Source: Serratia sp. PL17 (GTDB lineage Bacteria; Pseudomonadota; Gammaproteobacteria; Enterobacterales; Enterobacteriaceae). Taken from it: a stretch of 64,000 nt of DNA. The notes below the pieces were generated by a model that saw nothing but the letters and a program-made list of their open reading frames with translations, searched no databases and was not told the DNA's origin. Below, in pieces: positions 52,844 through 62,096 of this stretch. The stretch lies in contig NZ_JAFIBY010000006.1 in assembly GCF_017832355.1 (NCBI RefSeq), positions 124,001 to 188,000 on the forward strand, written 5' to 3'. Both the position numbers and the translations under genes were made by a program. How positions within the stretch are numbered: position 1 is the stretch's first letter; each line of letters opens with the position of its first letter.

Positions 52844-53598
52844 TGAGAAATAAATTTCTGACAATAGGATGCACGCTGTTGCTGGCGCTGGCGCTGGCGG
52901 CAATGGATGCGCAGGCGGGCATCATCGCTTCCGCCACCCGGGTGATTTTCCACGAGGGAGATACGGAAAAGACCTTGATGTTGCTCAATACCAACGACTA
53001 TCCGATTGTGGCTCAAACTTGGGTCGACAACGGAGATGTCAACGCCGCACCTGAACTATCTAACGCCCCCTTTATCACACTGCCCAGCGTATTCGCCATG
53101 CAGCCAAAGGCGTTGAAAGGGCTAAGAATAATTTTTTCCGGTGAAACCATGCCTGCCGGAAGGGAGTCAGTGTATTGGCTCAATCTGTATGAAATCCCAC
53201 CTAATTGGCCTGCTACACCGCCATTGACGTCGCGCGTGACGTTGGCGATGAACACGCAGATGAAAATTTTCTACCGGCCGAAAACGCTAAAGGGTAAAGC
53301 CAACAACGCAGCCGAAGCCGCTTCGTTTACGCTAACGACATCGCCGAATGGTTACTTGCTGCGCTGCAACAACAGTTCGGCCTTTTACCTTTCTTTCTCA
53401 CGCCTGTCCGTTCAAATAGGTAATCGCGATTACCTGATACGGCAAGAAAGTGACATGATGACCGCACCATTCAGCATCCGAGATTATCAGCTCAACAATA
53501 TTGCCGAGCTCGACATCCCTTCCCAAGTCACAGTCCAGACAACCATCATTAATGATCAAGGCCAGCAAGTCTCTAAATCATACTCAGCAAATAAATAA
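52843..53598 (+). CDS. Fimbrial chaperone 2 (PapD-like), cluster 1
   Basis: 251 residues; its ATG shares one base with the adhesin stop (TAATG). Signal peptide to about residue 26 (MDAQA-GIIASATRVIF). PapD landmarks: RVIFHEGDTEKTLMLLNTNDYP, GRESVYWLNLYEIPP, MNTQMKIFYRPKTL. The sequence is clearly different from chaperone 1. A second chaperone directly after the tip adhesin suggests a dedicated helper for that large subunit. Confidence 0.9.
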   Translation: MRNKFLTIGCTLLLALALAAMDAQAGIIASATRVIFHEGDTEKTLMLLNTNDYPIVAQTWVDNGDVNAAPELSNAPFITLPSVFAMQPKALKGLRIIFSGETMPAGRESVYWLNLYEIPPNWPATPPLTSRVTLAMNTQMKIFYRPKTLKGKANNAAEAASFTLTTSPNGYLLRCNNSSAFYLSFSRLSVQIGNRDYLIRQESDMMTAPFSIRDYQLNNIAELDIPSQVTVQTTIINDQGQQVSKSYSANK

Positions 53599-53638
53599 AT
53601 ATAAAAGCAATAAGTTTTTAATTACAGGAAATAGAAAA

Positions 53639-54505
53639 ATGAGTCTAAGCAGATTTCAATTACAGTTCCAGATGGAGAATCAGGCAAAAAAAATAAGGAA
53701 CTCACAAAATTTTCACGCAGCAATCGTCAAGCATGGCGAATTACTGAAGGATACTTACAAGAAACATCCGCTGTTTTATAAGATCATCTTCAGAAACAGT
53801 CGATTTATTGTTTGCTCAACCATACTATCTATTTATTATCTTCAGAGTAATGCCAGCTTGAAAGATATAAAAAAATTCTTCAAAGGAAAAAATATTATCA
53901 GCGAAAGTTCCCTGGACTCCTTCCTTTTCTTTTTGCGGGTGGGGCGTAGATTGGAGATTAAACCCTGCGACCGAGACAGGCGCCTAATGTGTTACAAGCC
54001 AACGCTCCATGCATTGTTTGAAACACAAGCACTCATCGCCTCAATAGCATTACCTTATCAGATGTTGACACCAAAGATGCCTATAGTGGCATTGCTCGAG
54101 AACCCTGGTTTTATACCCGATTTTTTCGCTGCCTATGGCCAATTTATGCTCAAAGAAATCTATCTGATCGATTTGGTACCGCAATCCGAATTATTCATCA
54201 GCAAAGATGCTGGCCACATGATACTGTTGATGCTATTTATTGAAAGTATCAAGCAGGATTCACCATTGCTTCTTCTCTCTTCCGCCAAAATCGCTAAATG
54301 CTGTTCCGTATCGCGTGCTCATATCAATCGAATACTGAAAACGGCGGAAAAATCAGGCTTGCTGTCGACTATAAATAATGTCGTCATCGAACTTAATAGA
54401 TCGTTCTTCATCATGGCAGAGCGTTATTTAAGTTTATATTTTTCGATGATCGAATTTGGACTTGAAAATGTAGAAAACAATCAGTACGCGTTAAAAGATA
54501 AATAA
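53639..54505 (+). CDS. Putative HTH regulator at the end of fimbrial cluster 1
   Basis: 288 residues from the ATG at 53639 (MSLSRFQLQFQMENQ) with AGGAAA upstream; an earlier in-frame start lies inside the chaperone gene. The C-terminal part has a helix-turn-helix-like stretch (SSAKIAKCCSVSRAHINRILKTAEKSGLL followed by a short hairpin), and a second possible helical HTH lies at SNASLKDIKKFFKGKNIISESSL. AT-rich and Lys/Ile-rich compared with the subunit genes. I do not recognise a named family. It is probably cotranscribed and regulates the fimbriae. Confidence 0.7.
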   Translation: MSLSRFQLQFQMENQAKKIRNSQNFHAAIVKHGELLKDTYKKHPLFYKIIFRNSRFIVCSTILSIYYLQSNASLKDIKKFFKGKNIISESSLDSFLFFLRVGRRLEIKPCDRDRRLMCYKPTLHALFETQALIASIALPYQMLTPKMPIVALLENPGFIPDFFAAYGQFMLKEIYLIDLVPQSELFISKDAGHMILLMLFIESIKQDSPLLLLSSAKIAKCCSVSRAHINRILKTAEKSGLLSTINNVVIELNRSFFIMAERYLSLYFSMIEFGLENVENNQYALKDK

Positions 54506-55120
54506 CATAGATGTTTCATTAATAGTGAGTAAATAACCACGGTCGAACGAAAATCAACTGGGCTATCATTCAACCCGCAGCCAAGGCCCCTCTTAGGCAA
54601 AAATGATGATAATACTGTACTCCAAGCAGATATTGAGGCTAGAGATAAGATCTTAGGCATTTTTGATATTTTACAATGCGCCACTTCCAGTACACTTCGC
54701 AGCTCACTATATACATAAATATCGTCAAGAAGAATTTTTACTCAACATCTTAAAATTAGCATTGGAAGAAAAAAAGCTCACAGTAATCGCTTTAAAAATT
54801 TATTATTATAGACCATGGGACTATGGCATTAGTGGCTATATCAAGCTATGCATAACAGTTCATTTAAGAGTGAACAGCGTCAGAAAGCATTCTGTTCACA
54901 CAGGGCTAAGTGAGGCGCTGGTTTCATATTGTTCCGGGAAAAGATCTCCCAAGGCACAAGGACGGTGCCAAAGATTATGATCACACTCGATAAAACAAAA
55001 TATTACCGCATTCCTTACTTAATAACAATCCATTTACTTGCATAAAATGCAATCACACTTTAAATATATTACATCCAAAGTCTATCTATTTTATAAAAAT
55101 TCACGAAAACCAATTAACAC
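54506..55120. other. 615-bp gene-free region between the two fimbrial loci
   Basis: AT-rich. An open but start-less frame at about 54533-54715 (reads VERKSTGLSFNPQPRPLLGK, then acidic) has protein-like composition and may be a remnant; another frame at 54663-54980 lacks a ribosome site and likeness to anything known. No terminator, tRNA or IS end recognised. Confidence 0.4.
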
Positions 55121-55822
55121 TTAAATGCAAATCGGTTCGTAAATAAAACCTTCTATAGGTAAATCGACCTGCTCCCTTCCTATTTTCATATGTCCACCAA
55201 TAAACAAACCGTACAGCTGAGCTGTAGTTGATATACGCATTTTACTCATAGCGTTTCTTTTGTGTGAACTAATTGTTTTATAATTTAATCTATTTCTTTT
55301 TGACAAACAAGTAATACTATCTCCCTCAAGCAGACTTGAAAGAACAATGACCTCACTTTGGGTCAGGTTTGATATGGGAGGACCAATACACAGATGTGTG
55401 CTTGGTGCAGAAATTAATTTATTATCAATTAATAACAAGAAAAATCTTAAGAACCTTTCCAGGCTGATTTTCTTATGTAATTGCCACGGCCGTATTGCTA
55501 GACATTCATTGCTGAATTTCCTAATAAACATAGTGGGTTTTGATGACCAAACCAAGCAGTACGATGAGGGGGAGTTTAAAGCGATGAAATCCGTAAAGTG
55601 CCCCCAACTTCTATAGCTTTCATACTTTCCATAAACTTCCATCACGTAAATATCTGCCGGACCATCATTTACTGTGATGCGGATTAACTCTGAAACATCC
55701 TTAGCAACACCCACAATATTAATCATTGTGTTAAAATATTTTTCTAGAACATTAATTATGCTATCCCGATAAACCTGCACAGGATCCATAACGATAATCT
55801 TTATCTTTTCTTTACTTCCCAT
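55121..55822 (-). CDS. LuxR-HTH orphan regulator downstream of fimH
   Basis: 233 residues from the ATG at 55822 (MGSKEKIKIIVMDPVQVYRDSI) with AGGTGAGG upstream. The receiver-like N-terminus (IIVMDPVQVYRDSIINVLEKYF, ADIYVMEVYGKYESY) lacks a convincing phospho-acceptor aspartate. The C-terminal HTH reads LTQSEVIVLSSLLEGDSITCL with YKTISSHKRNAMSKMRIS, LuxR/NarL type. It is AT-rich. It follows the fimH gene by 173 bp behind a terminator, so it probably has its own promoter. K. pneumoniae has a different regulator (fimK) in this place. Confidence 0.78.
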   Translation of the reverse strand: MGSKEKIKIIVMDPVQVYRDSIINVLEKYFNTMINIVGVAKDVSELIRITVNDGPADIYVMEVYGKYESYRSWGHFTDFIALNSPSSYCLVWSSKPTMFIRKFSNECLAIRPWQLHKKISLERFLRFFLLLIDNKLISAPSTHLCIGPPISNLTQSEVIVLSSLLEGDSITCLSKRNRLNYKTISSHKRNAMSKMRISTTAQLYGLFIGGHMKIGREQVDLPIEGFIYEPICI

Positions 55823-55905
55823 GAGCCTCACCTAGATAGCAATTTTATTCTTAAAATAAAAACAACCTTATATTTTTTAAAATGAGGTGTCATTATGGAA
55901 AACTG

Positions 55906-55932
55906 AAAAAAACCATTGACATGCATTGGTTT
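55906..55932 (-). terminator. Terminator of the fimAICDFGH operon
   Basis: Stem AAACCATTG/CATTGGTTT (one mismatch), 5-nt loop, followed on the minus strand by a T run; 64 bp past the fimH stop. Confidence 0.6.
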
Positions 55933-55995
55933 AATATCAATAAATACTTTATAAAATATAGATATGGGATAAAAAATAGAGATTCCTTTTAAGGG

Positions 55996-56943
55996 CTATT
56001 GATAAACAAATGTCACCCCAACAATGGATTGAACATTTCCCGCTACAACTTGCCCACTGGTTCTTGCATAGCTAGCTGTGAGTCCTAGACTTACAGGGCT
56101 TGAACCAACAGTACCCAAAGAAATATTTTTATTCGTGGCTATAATTCCGGTACGATTAGAAAGTTGCACACCCACGCCTGTAGCCGAATTTGAGGATGAT
56201 GTATTTGAAAAAATAGTATTACCTGTGTCGGTAGTTGAGCCAGTTAGGTAATAGGCCAACTGTTGATTCTGGGCACAGCGAGCGGTCAATGGTATAGCAG
56301 CGGTACCTGGATAGTCAGGGAGTGTTACAGTCACATTCCTAGATGAGACATCGCAACCACCAGTGGGAATTATCACATTATTATTAGCATAAATATTCCA
56401 CGTGAAATTTTTTGGATAACCTCCACCAAAAGTAGCTATTTTATACATTTTCATAACAGCTATTAACTCTCCTGACTGAATCGCCTTGCCTCCAGCTGCC
56501 CCCAGAGGGGTCAGGTAAAGACGGAAAGGTAATCCTTGGTAGTAAGTTTGAGTTATAACAACGTTTTCTGTATCAGTGTTTAGTGGCATAGGGTAAGAAT
56601 TCCTGTTCCAATAAACAGTACCATTGAAGTTTTCTAACGCGCCCCCATATGCCGAACCACCAGTCAATTTCACATAGTCAGTATCTATATTAGGCGGAGT
56701 TGAATCATTTTTGCACAGGATTTCACTCGACAGATCTACAATTAGATTCTGCCCCACCCCTATAGACGGAGTAAGATTAACATAAACGTTCGCCGAACCG
56801 GCCCCGACAATCTGACCAGTAGAATTGATTTTACAAGTAAATGCTAAGGAAGACGATGAATAAGCCATCAGTAAACATGATGAAATTAATACCACTAAGT
56901 CTTTTCTTTTGAGCATGCTTTTTGCTTTAGAAGCAAGTTTCAT
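55996..56943 (-). CDS. fimH: Type 1 fimbrial tip adhesin FimH (divergent binding pocket)
   Basis: 315 residues. A signal peptide ends SSSLA, giving mature Phe1 (FTCKINSTG), as in E. coli FimH, whose Phe1 touches mannose. The lectin and pilin domains align throughout (SANVYVNL, GSAYGGALENFNGTVYW, RLYLTPLGAAGG, TWNIYANNNVIIPTGGCDVSSRNVTVTLPDYPG, ending IVGVTFVYQ). Mature Asn45-Asp46 and Asp55 are kept, but Tyr48 is replaced by Ser with a 2-residue insertion, and the loop that holds Gln133, Asn135 and Asp140 in E. coli reads KMYKIATFGGGYPKNF. Receptor preference may therefore differ from mannose. Confidence 0.92.
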   Translation of the reverse strand: MKLASKAKSMLKRKDLVVLISSCLLMAYSSSSLAFTCKINSTGQIVGAGSANVYVNLTPSIGVGQNLIVDLSSEILCKNDSTPPNIDTDYVKLTGGSAYGGALENFNGTVYWNRNSYPMPLNTDTENVVITQTYYQGLPFRLYLTPLGAAGGKAIQSGELIAVMKMYKIATFGGGYPKNFTWNIYANNNVIIPTGGCDVSSRNVTVTLPDYPGTAAIPLTARCAQNQQLAYYLTGSTTDTGNTIFSNTSSSNSATGVGVQLSNRTGIIATNKNISLGTVGSSPVSLGLTASYARTSGQVVAGNVQSIVGVTFVYQ

Positions 56944-56961
56944 TTCTGGGCCCCTTGAAAA

Positions 56962-57462
56962 TTAGGCATATGTATACGTGACATTAATTACGGCCTGGAT
57001 ACTGCCTTGCTTTGCGTTGCCATTGACTGATAGTGCACGAACCTGCAAAGGAAGAATTGCGGACTGATTCGAGTCATTAACCTGAACTGCTTTTGTTTTG
57101 CCATTATTCAGATTATTTCCACTTGTGTCTTGGAGTTCCAGTTGAAGGTTGGTGGCTCCACCTTGGTTTTTGTAATAACCGGTGCTATCCGTTGTTCCCG
57201 TAAAAGTCGCAGTCACTCTTGACGTGCCTATAGGGCAGTTCGTCAAATTCAGCGTGACTGGATGCCATGGTGATCCAGCCCCTGCCTGCGCATAATTGAA
57301 GGTAAACAGATCGCCCAAATCTACCGCCGCGGATGGAGTTGATACAGTGCAGGGCTTGGCTACAACGCGCCCGTTTATCGTAATAGTTACGTCAGCAGCA
57401 TAAGCACTCAATGCCCCATTAATAAGCAGCATCCCCGTCAGAAGGACTTTCTTTATATTCAT
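56962..57462 (-). CDS. fimG: Minor type 1 fimbrial subunit FimG
   Basis: 166 residues (E. coli 167). Signal peptide ends SAYA; mature ADVTITINGRVVAKPCTVSTPSAAVDLGDL matches the FimG N-terminal extension and first Cys; second Cys in NLTNCPIG; C-terminal INVTYTYA. FimG is the adaptor that joins FimH to FimF in the tip fibrillum. It lies 18 nt before fimH and 15 nt after fimF. Confidence 0.93.
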   Translation of the reverse strand: MNIKKVLLTGMLLINGALSAYAADVTITINGRVVAKPCTVSTPSAAVDLGDLFTFNYAQAGAGSPWHPVTLNLTNCPIGTSRVTATFTGTTDSTGYYKNQGGATNLQLELQDTSGNNLNNGKTKAVQVNDSNQSAILPLQVRALSVNGNAKQGSIQAVINVTYTYA

Positions 57463-57477
57463 TATCGTCAGGCTCCT

Positions 57478-58002
57478 TTACTCAAATTCCAAGGTGAAAT
57501 TAGCCATCGCAGTTACGGTTCCCGCAGTTACGGGGGAACGTGTTGCCATCAGGCGTGCATAAAAACCTAGGGTATTGGACTGGCCTGGCGTTAATGAAGT
57601 CCAGTTAAGAGACGCTTGAGCGGCGTTCAATGGAATAGGATTCTTATCTTTGTCCAATATTTGTATTCCCATACCGCGTGCCGCATTATTTCCAGTATCG
57701 ATCTTAAGCAGAGTTGTATTGTCCCCGTCTGAAGGCCCCACATATCCCACTCTTACTGCTGTTGCCGAACCTCCACATTTATCGAAAACAATCTTGAATG
57801 GGACGGCAAGAGTGACGGATCCTACGCGATAAAGTTGTTTGGCTGCATTACTCATCAAATCTACGGTAAAGTCTTGAGAATCCACCGAAACTGAGCAAGC
57901 ATTGTCTTTTAGGTAACCTGTAATGGTGATCGTACTGTCCGCGCCATGGGAGTTCGATACGAAAAACGGAAGCAGGCACAGAATTGGAAGGTATTTTCTC
58001 AT
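57478..58002 (-). CDS. fimF: Minor type 1 fimbrial subunit FimF
   Basis: 174 residues from the ATG at 58002 (MRKYLPILCLLPFFVSNSHG); a longer frame overlaps the end of fimD. Mature ADSTITITGYLKDNACSVSVDSQDFTVDLMSNAAKQ follows E. coli FimF closely, as does SLNWTSLTPGQSNTLGFYARLMATRSPVTAG. It links the fimbrial rod to FimG and controls tip formation. Confidence 0.92.
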   Translation of the reverse strand: MRKYLPILCLLPFFVSNSHGADSTITITGYLKDNACSVSVDSQDFTVDLMSNAAKQLYRVGSVTLAVPFKIVFDKCGGSATAVRVGYVGPSDGDNTTLLKIDTGNNAARGMGIQILDKDKNPIPLNAAQASLNWTSLTPGQSNTLGFYARLMATRSPVTAGTVTAMANFTLEFE

Positions 58003-58024
58003 TGATTCATCATCTCCTGCTTTA

Positions 58025-60655
58025 TCACTGGCAAATGGCTGAGGCATAACTCAGAGCCTGCTTCTGACTGTCAGTCGGCAATTCATAAATCGCTGTACAA
58101 TTCTCAGTTGCCCCATTGCCCCATTTCGCTTTTACAGTCCCCTTTGGGGAGAGACCAGTCAGATAAACTTGGCCACCGTCAGCAACAATGCTGCCTGACT
58201 GACCATCGCCGTACGAGACGACGGAACCGAATGGAACAGGCTTACCGTTACTTGTTAGCGTCATTAGGACCTTCAAGCCGACACGAGCCTTGAAGGCTGC
58301 ACGAACTACGGCTCCACGCGTAGGCACTACACTTAGCACTGGCTCTTCAAGCTCAACATTATTCGCCAGAGTATCGGTATTGAGTGATATCCGATTTTCA
58401 CGATAGTCCATGGCGTACGGGAGAACGGCATAACCTCTCCAGTCAGTTCGAACTCCGGTCTGATTCTCAACAGAAACGTTCTTCGCCCCGGGAGCCTTTA
58501 TCAGTACCATAGTGTCGTTTAGCGGTTGACTGAGAGTGACACCATCCTCATGAGCTAAAACGCCGCCACTGACGCCGTAATACACTTGTTTATAATCACC
58601 GCTGTGGCTATATCCGACATTGGCATTACCGTAAGCTCCTCGGTAATTAAGAGCTGTATTGCCAGTTGCGCCGGAATTGCCGACGCCCCCACGGGCATAA
58701 CCAGTCTGTACGCTATAACTGAGGTTATTATCCTCAAGCAATGTCCCATAAAGCCCCGCAGTGTTTGTCGTGCGGCCCTTGAAATCAGTGGAAGTGTTAT
58801 AACTTGCATTGGCGTTCCTGAACGCGGACCGGGTATCTGAACGCATCCAATGACTTAACGGAATATTGATGTTGAACGCGAGTAATTGATCTTTAGCTTC
58901 AGCCCAGGCATTTTTGGAGAGACTGTAACTTAGGCTCCAACTAATATCCTGTATGGTGCTGTTATAGCCCACCTGAAGCTGCTCATCCGAGCGTCCTGTA
59001 TTCCAGTAGTTTTGGTGGCTACCAGTCAAATACAGCGTAGAAGTGCGCCCCACTTGCTGCGTTACTGTCGCCTGCAGCCGTCCTCTCTTACTGTAATTCA
59101 GGTTGTAGTAATCAGTAAGCTTCGGCTTTATATTCACAATACCGTCTTCACTGATGACGGTATATCCGCTCATACGGTTCCACGCCGTATCAGCCAGAGA
59201 ATAAAAACCTTGCGTTGAATAACGATATCCGACTAGTTGGAAATTGGTGCCCAACTCATTTAGGGATTTGTTATAAAGGAAACGTAGTGATTGTCCTTGA
59301 TGCTTACTACTATCAGGCAAAGTAGCATTAGCCTGGGTGAGGTCCGCAGATACAGCGCCGAGATAACCGAGATTTTTTCCCAGACCAAGGTTAAAGGAGC
59401 GATAATCATTTGACACACGTGTACCACCATAAACTGTCCAACCCTCAGGTAGACCCCAAAAAGCAGTACCTTGAAAGAACTCAGGCTTATTTTGCTGCGT
59501 ATTACCGCTACGATATTGACCTGCAGTTACCGCGTAATTCACCTGGCCTTCACGCTGTAACATAGGTACAGACGAGAAGGGCACGGTAAAGACTTGAGCG
59601 GAACCATCCGCTTCTTTCACCGTAACCTGTAAGTCACCACTATTTCCTGCTGCATATAGATCACCAATGGTGAATGCGCCAGGTGATACAGTGGTTTGAT
59701 AAATCTCATAGCCATTTTGTTTTATCGATACACGCGCAGTGCCCCGCGCTATTCCATGGATAACTGGCGCGAAACCGCGCTGGCTGTCAGGAAGCATATT
59801 ATCGTCGGAAGCCACTTGAATACCGCGGAAATTAATTCCTTCAAAGATATCTCCTGTCGTGTAACCGTCACCAATCGTCAGTCGGCTGCGCCAATTTACG
59901 ATGTCACGTTCCAGCCAGGTATTGACGTGTTGCCAACGGTTTTCGTTATACCCCGTACCGCTGCTGTAACTCCAGGTTGTGTTATCACGTAGTCGCCATG
60001 CCCCCAGATTTAAGCCAGACTGTAAATTGAGGTACGAATAGTTGCGTGTATCACCATTATTATTGCTCCGTACTTCACTGCCAGTATAGTTATAGTTGAG
60101 CAAGCCAGCCGTAATACCATTATCCCAAAGTTCGGGGGAAATATAGCCACGTGCTTTGCTACCCATGAAAGCCTGAGGTATACTTATAGATAGGCGCTGA
60201 CGTCCAACTTCGAATGAGCTTGAGGCGTCGGTAATAAGCCTTGTAAATGGCACACACGCTGTACTCTTCATAAGAGCAATATTTGGCAAGGTTAATATAT
60301 TGACACCCAGCGATGATAACTGAGAACGCGTCAAGCATGGCTCTAACCTTTTCCCATCATCGCTTTTTTCGAAAGTGACATCACGAGTTGTCATATAGCC
60401 ATCATTCATATAGATGTCTACACGGTAAGTGCCAGGTGGAGCTTCCAGTCCCTTCTCGAAACCGGACAAATCGGCAACCGACTCCGGGTCATCAGACAGA
60501 AACCGGGGGTTGAAGTAATTATCTGCACGAGCAGAAAATGTCGATGCTATAAAAAGCAATGTCAGCGGCGTTAGCATTGCTTTTTTAAGGGCCAATTCCC
60601 GGATGCTGTGTTTGGTCATATTATCCGTGCCTGCTCCATAATCCAGGTATGACAT
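58025..60655 (-). CDS. fimD: Type 1 fimbrial outer-membrane usher FimD
   Basis: 876 residues from the ATG at 60655 (MSYLDYGAG), with AGGAGG upstream; E. coli FimD (878) also starts MSYLN and has the same unusually long signal region, cleaved here near ARA-DNYFNPRFL. Usher landmarks: YFNPRFLSDDPESVADLSGFEKG, the NGYMTTRDVTF segment, MLPDSQRGFAPVIHGIARGTARV, TRTSTLYLTGSHQNYW-type barrel strands, and GATENCTAIYELP at the C-terminus. Pore for assembly of type 1 fimbriae. Confidence 0.96.
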   Translation of the reverse strand: MSYLDYGAGTDNMTKHSIRELALKKAMLTPLTLLFIASTFSARADNYFNPRFLSDDPESVADLSGFEKGLEAPPGTYRVDIYMNDGYMTTRDVTFEKSDDGKRLEPCLTRSQLSSLGVNILTLPNIALMKSTACVPFTRLITDASSSFEVGRQRLSISIPQAFMGSKARGYISPELWDNGITAGLLNYNYTGSEVRSNNNGDTRNYSYLNLQSGLNLGAWRLRDNTTWSYSSGTGYNENRWQHVNTWLERDIVNWRSRLTIGDGYTTGDIFEGINFRGIQVASDDNMLPDSQRGFAPVIHGIARGTARVSIKQNGYEIYQTTVSPGAFTIGDLYAAGNSGDLQVTVKEADGSAQVFTVPFSSVPMLQREGQVNYAVTAGQYRSGNTQQNKPEFFQGTAFWGLPEGWTVYGGTRVSNDYRSFNLGLGKNLGYLGAVSADLTQANATLPDSSKHQGQSLRFLYNKSLNELGTNFQLVGYRYSTQGFYSLADTAWNRMSGYTVISEDGIVNIKPKLTDYYNLNYSKRGRLQATVTQQVGRTSTLYLTGSHQNYWNTGRSDEQLQVGYNSTIQDISWSLSYSLSKNAWAEAKDQLLAFNINIPLSHWMRSDTRSAFRNANASYNTSTDFKGRTTNTAGLYGTLLEDNNLSYSVQTGYARGGVGNSGATGNTALNYRGAYGNANVGYSHSGDYKQVYYGVSGGVLAHEDGVTLSQPLNDTMVLIKAPGAKNVSVENQTGVRTDWRGYAVLPYAMDYRENRISLNTDTLANNVELEEPVLSVVPTRGAVVRAAFKARVGLKVLMTLTSNGKPVPFGSVVSYGDGQSGSIVADGGQVYLTGLSPKGTVKAKWGNGATENCTAIYELPTDSQKQALSYASAICQ

Positions 60656-60742
60656 AGTCCCTCCTGCACGCAATTATCCATGCCGGCTTTATGTTTACCT
60701 GCGTTATTGAAATCCATTTTCCCAATATAAATATCGAGATAG

Positions 60743-61444
60743 TTACTGCATGGTGCCTTTCATCACTGCAGTCAGAGCACCGTAATCGTTAATTGTACGA
60801 TAAGTTATATCACTACCTGCATCATTTGGAATTTTAACTTTCGCATTCCCCATTGGCGGGACCATGGTATTAGCCAATATACGGGAACCTGAATTCAATT
60901 CCGTGACAGTCAAAAAGTAAGGTGTGGGATTATTAATCACTAACGAACCTCCACTCTTATTGAATGTTAATTTACTTGGTGCTTGATCAGGTGCAACACT
61001 AAGGTTTCCCGGACGATAGAATAATTTTATACGGCTCGTTATCGCCAGTTGTAGAGTATTCTCTTTTTGTTGATTTTTATCTAATGAGGGAATAGCTTTA
61101 ACATTCACCCAAAAAAGACTTTCTTTGTCTTTTGGCAAGGCGTTATTTGTAGCATCAATAATACGTAACGTATTTTCTTTCTTACCTTGCATGACAAACA
61201 ACGGGGGTGTTATGACGAAACGAGCCTCTTTTTGACCGTCATTACTCTCAACCCAAGATTGAATCAGAAAAGTGTCCTTTTCATTATTGTTGCTGACACC
61301 TAGTGTAACTTGCTTCTGTCCAGCCGGATAAATAACGCGTGTTGCACCAAGAGCCACACCCGCCTCCGCACGGCTGGTGCATATAATCACTGCCAAGGCC
61401 AGCAGTGTTCCCATGACTTTTCCGGTCATATTAATTTTTGTCAC
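60743..61444 (-). CDS. fimC: Type 1 fimbrial chaperone FimC
   Basis: 233 residues from a GTG at 61444 (VTKINMTGKVMGTLLALAVI), chosen for the AGAGG 5 nt upstream; signal cleavage after AEA. The mature start GVALGATRVIYPAGQKQVTL and the ending DITYRTINDYGALT match E. coli FimC almost residue for residue, as do KENTLRIIDATNNALPKDKESLFWVNVKAIPS and SRIKLFYRPGNL. It folds and delivers subunits to FimD. Confidence 0.95.
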   Translation of the reverse strand: MTKINMTGKVMGTLLALAVIICTSRAEAGVALGATRVIYPAGQKQVTLGVSNNNEKDTFLIQSWVESNDGQKEARFVITPPLFVMQGKKENTLRIIDATNNALPKDKESLFWVNVKAIPSLDKNQQKENTLQLAITSRIKLFYRPGNLSVAPDQAPSKLTFNKSGGSLVINNPTPYFLTVTELNSGSRILANTMVPPMGNAKVKIPNDAGSDITYRTINDYGALTAVMKGTMQ

Positions 61445-61535
61445 GTTAACCTCTTGGGCGGATAGCCGCCGTCTCATCATTCTGCGAGAGCACTTATCTC
61501 TAACGGATAAGCGTGAAAACGCACGATAAAGAATT

Positions 61536-62075
61536 CTATTGGTACGTCAGAGAAAACCAGGCCTGTGCGTTGGCTAAACCACCGGTAACGGAATTTCCGG
61601 TAGCCCGGTATTTGGCAACAAACTGCAGGACACGGGGTCCCTTGGTTAGTGGCCTCCAAGCCTGGGGTTCAGAATTGATAGGTATAATCTTTCCGGTGTC
61701 ATCGAAAAGGGCTACGCCAATGCCTGAAGCAATACCTTCCCCCTCACCAACAGAGAGCACATCAGGGTTTTTGCCATCAGCAATCCCATGAAAGACGATA
61801 CCGACTCGGTCACTGACATTTGGATTACAATCCTGGAGGTGCAGGGCGAATGAGACCGGAGCTGCGTCGTCACCTGCTGCCCTGAATCGATTGCTGCTGA
61901 CTTGCCCCATCCGGACAGTCATTTGCCTGTCTCCTGCCTCAACCGTGCAAGCCTCAGCTATAAGCTCACCTTGGAAACGCATCTGACCACCTGGGAGAGT
62001 GACGTTCCACTTGTTACCTGCGATAGACAAAGGTGCCAGAAACATAAGAAAGAGTCCCAGTCTGTTTTTTAGCAT
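61536..62075 (-). CDS. fimI: Type 1 fimbrial subunit FimI
   Basis: 179 residues, the E. coli FimI length. The mature part [57 protein letters not shown] and ending [12 protein letters not shown] are characteristic. FimI is a pilin-like subunit thought to act at the end of rod assembly. Lies between fimA and fimC as in E. coli, preceded by an attenuating hairpin. Confidence 0.95.
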   Translation of the reverse strand: MLKNRLGLFLMFLAPLSIAGNKWNVTLPGGQMRFQGELIAEACTVEAGDRQMTVRMGQVSSNRFRAAGDDAAPVSFALHLQDCNPNVSDRVGIVFHGIADGKNPDVLSVGEGEGIASGIGVALFDDTGKIIPINSEPQAWRPLTKGPRVLQFVAKYRATGNSVTGGLANAQAWFSLTYQ

Positions 62076-62096
62076 CGCGTTATCCCTCCTCGATCA

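Noticed and set aside
54533-54715. Start-less 60-codon stretch with protein-like composition
   Set aside because: Directly preceded by an in-frame stop, no start codon and no family match I can name; could be a remnant but cannot be supported.
54663-54980. 105-codon frame between fimbrial loci
   Set aside because: No ribosome site, no recognisable motif, composition not protein-like in its second half; kept only as part of the intergenic note.
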